10,054 nucleotides of DNA from Sediminicultor sp035648055. Lineage in GTDB: Bacteria > Atribacterota > Phoenicimicrobiia > Phoenicimicrobiales > Phoenicimicrobiaceae. Both the position numbers and the translations under genes were made by a program. The notes beneath the pieces are model-generated. The model saw nothing but the letters and a program-made list of their open reading frames with translations. It was not told the DNA's origin and made no database searches. How positions within the stretch are numbered: position 1 is the first letter of the stretch; every line of letters starts with the position of its first letter. Shown here one piece after another: positions 7,833 to 10,054 of this stretch. The stretch spans positions 1 to 10,054 of the forward strand of contig DASRMF010000138.1 of NCBI GenBank assembly GCA_035648055.1. The letters run 5' to 3'.

Positions 7833-9049
7833 TATCCCCGAAGTTTTTCTTTTATCGCTCTTTTAATCTCTGGTATATTAATCAGAGTAGCCATAATACC
7901 ACCTTTAATGAGCATTTCTGCTTCATCAAAATCAAAAAACTTCATTTCTTTAATTCCAAAGGGGACGATGAGTACATCTGCCCCTTCCAGGCTTTGGTCG
8001 GTAATCTTTGATTCCATAATATCGTTGGATTGGCTGATTATTTCAATGAGATTAGGGCCTTCAAATTTTGATTTAACATTCTCTATTTTTTGTTTCAAAA
8101 ACCCTTTTTCTTCCTCAGCTAAGGGAATAATTCCTTCTGTATCCTTAAATTTTGGGTTTTCCCCTTTATTTATTCTTAAATCTTCTAAATTTTCTACCTC
8201 TTTTAAATGGCCAGTCTCTTTGTCAATCATCATGACAGCAGTGTAAGGGCTTATTTTAGCCAGACTCACAGCAATAATAATATCAGCTCCCATCATCTTG
8301 ACTACATCTACCGGGACCGGATTGACTACTCCACCATCTACCAGATAATAATTCTCATACTTTACCGGTGTAAATATACCGGGAATGGAAATGCTTGCCC
8401 TTACAGCATCAATTACTTTTCCTTGATTTAAGATCACCTCTGCTCCGCTTTCTATTTCTGTAGCTACAGCCGCGAAAGGAATTTTGAGATCAGCAAAAGT
8501 TTTATCCTCTAAAAATAAATCATTTAACATTTCTTCAATTCGTTCGCCGCTTATCAGACCTGAATGAGGAAGGACAAGGTCTATTAAGAAAAGCGTTTTA
8601 CTTTTCTTTATCGAGAGAGCAGCTTCCTCCAGCTGATCAATAGAAGCTCCGGCAGCATAAAGAGATCCCACTACTGAACCAATACTGGTACCGGCGATTA
8701 TATCGATAGGAATATTATAGGCTTCAAGTGCTAGAATAACACCTACATGGGCTAATCCTCGTGCCGAGCCGCCGCCCAAAGCCAGACCAATTTTCAATCC
8801 TTTCTTTTTACACTTGGCCAACAAATCTTCTAATTCTAAATCCTTTTCCACAACTACCTTAAATTCGTCATCTTTAGTGATAAATACATTATTGGCAAAT
8901 TGAGCTTCCATATCAGCATAAGTTAGATCAATAGCAGTATTTTCTACTCTTTCCTCGCTTATGGTATCCGAATAGACAAAGAAGGAAGAATTCGACAGGC
9001 AAAATAATAAAATAAAAAGCGATATAATTTTAAAAATATTTTTAGACAT
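7832..9049 (-). CDS. Exported patatin-like phospholipase, RssA type (downstream paralog)
   Basis: The product has 405 residues from the ATG at 9049. A GTG at 9079 would add ten residues but lies upstream of the ribosome site. Residues about 6-26 are hydrophobic after MSKN, giving a signal peptide or anchor. A charged linker follows, then the patatin domain (about 82-270) with the oxyanion-hole motif GGGSARG (92-98), the nucleophile elbow GTSIGS with S122, and the dyad aspartate in DGG at D238. These are the Ser-Asp residues of the patatin family, which hydrolyses acyl esters of membrane lipids, so the enzyme is probably active. A C-terminal region of about 130 residues with SNDIMESKI and FDEAEMLIKGG resembles the end of RssA/YlbK-type proteins. 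The upstream gene is a paralog 41 bases away, and the stretch around IDAVRASISIPGIF is almost identical in DNA. The true lipid substrate cannot be read from the sequence. Confidence 0.92.
   Translation of the reverse strand: MSKNIFKIISLFILLFCLSNSSFFVYSDTISEERVENTAIDLTYADMEAQFANNVFITKDDEFKVVVEKDLELEDLLAKCKKKGLKIGLALGGGSARGLAHVGVILALEAYNIPIDIIAGTSIGSVVGSLYAAGASIDQLEEAALSIKKSKTLFLIDLVLPHSGLISGERIEEMLNDLFLEDKTFADLKIPFAAVATEIESGAEVILNQGKVIDAVRASISIPGIFTPVKYENYYLVDGGVVNPVPVDVVKMMGADIIIAVSLAKISPYTAVMMIDKETGHLKEVENLEDLRINKGENPKFKDTEGIIPLAEEEKGFLKQKIENVKSKFEGPNLIEIISQSNDIMESKITDQSLEGADVLIVPFGIKEMKFFDFDEAEMLIKGGIMATLINIPEIKRAIKEKLRG
8361..8422. repeat. Near-identical 62-base patch, copy in the downstream patatin
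   Basis: This stretch matches 9578-9639 at 61 of 62 bases; the only difference is G at 8370 against C at 9587. It codes the conserved core around VIDAVRASISIPGIF. The flanking DNA of the two genes differs much more. Confidence 0.85.
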
Positions 9050-9054
9050 TTTTT

Positions 9055-9062
9055 CCCCTCCC
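9055..9062 (-). promoter_or_regulatory. Ribosome binding site that sets the start at 9049
   Basis: GGGAGGGG on the minus strand is five bases from the ATG at 9049, a near-ideal Shine-Dalgarno site. It excludes the in-frame GTG at 9079 as the natural start. Confidence 0.85.
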
Positions 9063-9090
9063 ATTTCTAATAAATTCACTAAAAACGAAA

Positions 9091-10054
9091 CTAAATATTC
9101 TTTTTTTGTTTTAATTTTGCTTTAATAACCGCCTTGATCTCAGGTATTTTAATTAGTGTAGCAGTAATACCCCCCTTAATTAGCTCTTCTGCTTTATCAA
9201 AATCAAAGTCATGGATATCTTTGAGGCCAAAAGGAACAATGACGATATCGGTCCCTTTCAGTGATCTTTCTATAATTTTTGATTCCATAATATCAATCGT
9301 TTGGGTAATGATTTCAAAGATGCCGGGAGCTTTGAAGGATAATTTTACCTCTGCAATTTTTTGGTGTATGATTGATTTTAATGTTATTTTTGAATTTTTT
9401 GGTTTATCTTTTACCTTTTTTATATTGTCGGTATTGTTGTTCATATTTATGGTAATGGTTCGGGATTTTATTTTTGCTAAACTGACTGCAATAATGATAT
9501 CTGCGCCCATGTTCCTTGTCACATCCACCGGAACCGGGTTCACCAAGCCTCCATCCACCAGGTAATAATTACGATATTTTACCGGTCTAAATATACCGGG
9601 AATGGAAATGCTTGCCCTTACAGCATCAATTACTTTTCCCTGGTTGATCACCACTTCTGTTCCGTTTTCAATGATCGTAGCTACTGCAGCAAACGGTATA
9701 TTTAGGTCATCAAATGTCTTATTTTTTAAAGCAATAGTTTTTAAAATTTTTTCTGCGCGGTCACCTTTAATGAAACCTGAATGTGGTATAGCAAGATCCA
9801 ACAAAGACAAGCTTTTGCTCTTTTTCATCAACAAAGCTGCTTTTTCCAATTGTTCTATCGAAGCTCCGGAAGCATATAAAGACCCAATGACCGAACCAAT
9901 ACTGGTACCTGCAATCATATCAATTGGAATGCCATATGCTTCTAAAACTTGAATGACTCCCACATGTGCCAGGCCGCGGGCAGAACCGCCACCCAAAGCC
10001 AATCCGAACTTTAATCCTTTTTTCTTGCATTTGGCTAATAAATCTTCTAATTCC
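9091..10054 (-). CDS. Patatin-like phospholipase, RssA type (5' partial, upstream paralog)
   Basis: The frame stays open to the right edge of the window, and the extra upstream codons read ELEDLLAKCKKKGLKFGLAL, matching the same place in the neighbouring patatin. The gene therefore starts outside the window, and the TTG at 10002 is not a real start. About 320 residues are visible: GGGSARG (21-27), GTSIGS with nucleophile S51, and DGG with D167. The catalytic Ser-Asp dyad is intact. The C-terminal part keeps TQTIDIMESKI and FDKAEELIKGG. The linker between the catalytic domain and this tail is about 18 residues shorter than in the downstream paralog and is richer in Asn and Lys, whereas the paralog's is acidic. 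It is the first gene of the operon visible here. Export is unproven because the N-terminus is missing, but the close paralog has a signal segment. Confidence 0.92.
   Translation of the reverse strand, partial: ELEDLLAKCKKKGLKFGLALGGGSARGLAHVGVIQVLEAYGIPIDMIAGTSIGSVIGSLYASGASIEQLEKAALLMKKSKSLSLLDLAIPHSGFIKGDRAEKILKTIALKNKTFDDLNIPFAAVATIIENGTEVVINQGKVIDAVRASISIPGIFRPVKYRNYYLVDGGLVNPVPVDVTRNMGADIIIAVSLAKIKSRTITINMNNNTDNIKKVKDKPKNSKITLKSIIHQKIAEVKLSFKAPGIFEIITQTIDIMESKIIERSLKGTDIVIVPFGLKDIHDFDFDKAEELIKGGITATLIKIPEIKAVIKAKLKQKKNI
9578..9639. repeat. Near-identical 62-base patch, copy in the upstream patatin
   Basis: This is the partner of 8361-8422, with one mismatch in 62 bases. It is in the same orientation and at the equivalent codons of the paralogous gene, about 1.2 kb away. 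Confidence 0.85.

Noticed and set aside
7818..8246. Plus-strand open frame of 142 codons, with a similar one at 9134-9565
   Set aside because: Both lie antisense to the patatin genes. They resemble each other only because the patatins are paralogs. They have no ribosome site and the opposite strand has clear catalytic motifs.
9602..9952. Plus-strand open frame of 116 codons
   Set aside because: It is antisense to the upstream patatin's catalytic region and has no supporting signal.
10000..10002. TTG as the start of the upstream patatin
   Set aside because: The codons before it match the paralog's linker exactly in character and remain open to the window edge, so the gene is cut by the window.

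Overview
The window is AT-rich bacterial-type DNA with dense coding, strong Shine-Dalgarno sites and a canonical extended -10 promoter. No ribosomal RNA, tRNA, mobile element or CRISPR array is visible. The lineage cannot be fixed from the sequence. The combination of AGGAGG-type ribosome sites, a DUF3160 protein, a Memo-CapA fusion and PLAT/PKD surface modules would fit an anaerobic candidate phylum such as Atribacterota or a relative of the Firmicutes, but this is a low-confidence guess.

Left part, plus strand (1-3200): three genes. The first is the 3' portion of a large secreted multidomain protein (PPC-like domain, PKD-like domain, PLAT domain, Vps62-like core with a calcium-loop motif, second PLAT domain), whose start lies before the window. 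A perfect 32-base palindrome follows it. Next comes a small secreted protein that resembles the PsbP/Mog1 fold. Last is a 56-residue YHS/TRASH-type cysteine-rich metal-binding protein with its own promoter and a very strong intrinsic terminator.

Right part, minus strand (10054 down to 3381): four co-directional genes with gaps of 2 to 41 bases, almost certainly one operon. In transcription order they are a patatin-like phospholipase (5' end outside the window), a second paralogous patatin with a signal peptide, a membrane-anchored fusion of a Memo/AmmeMemoRadiSam-B domain to a CapA-type metallophosphatase-like domain, and a secreted or anchored DUF3160 protein. The last two are tightly coupled: the ribosome site of the DUF3160 gene lies inside the final codons of the fusion gene. 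The two halves of the window converge on the terminator at about 3266-3317.

The three operon products whose N-termini are visible all carry a signal peptide or anchor, so the operon looks like an envelope module that joins lipid hydrolysis (patatins), a predicted metal-dependent Memo/CapA enzyme and a protein of unknown function. The most interesting features are the exported Memo-CapA fusion, its coupling to DUF3160, the tandem patatins with a patch of near-identical DNA, and the unusual PLAT/Vps62-like surface protein.
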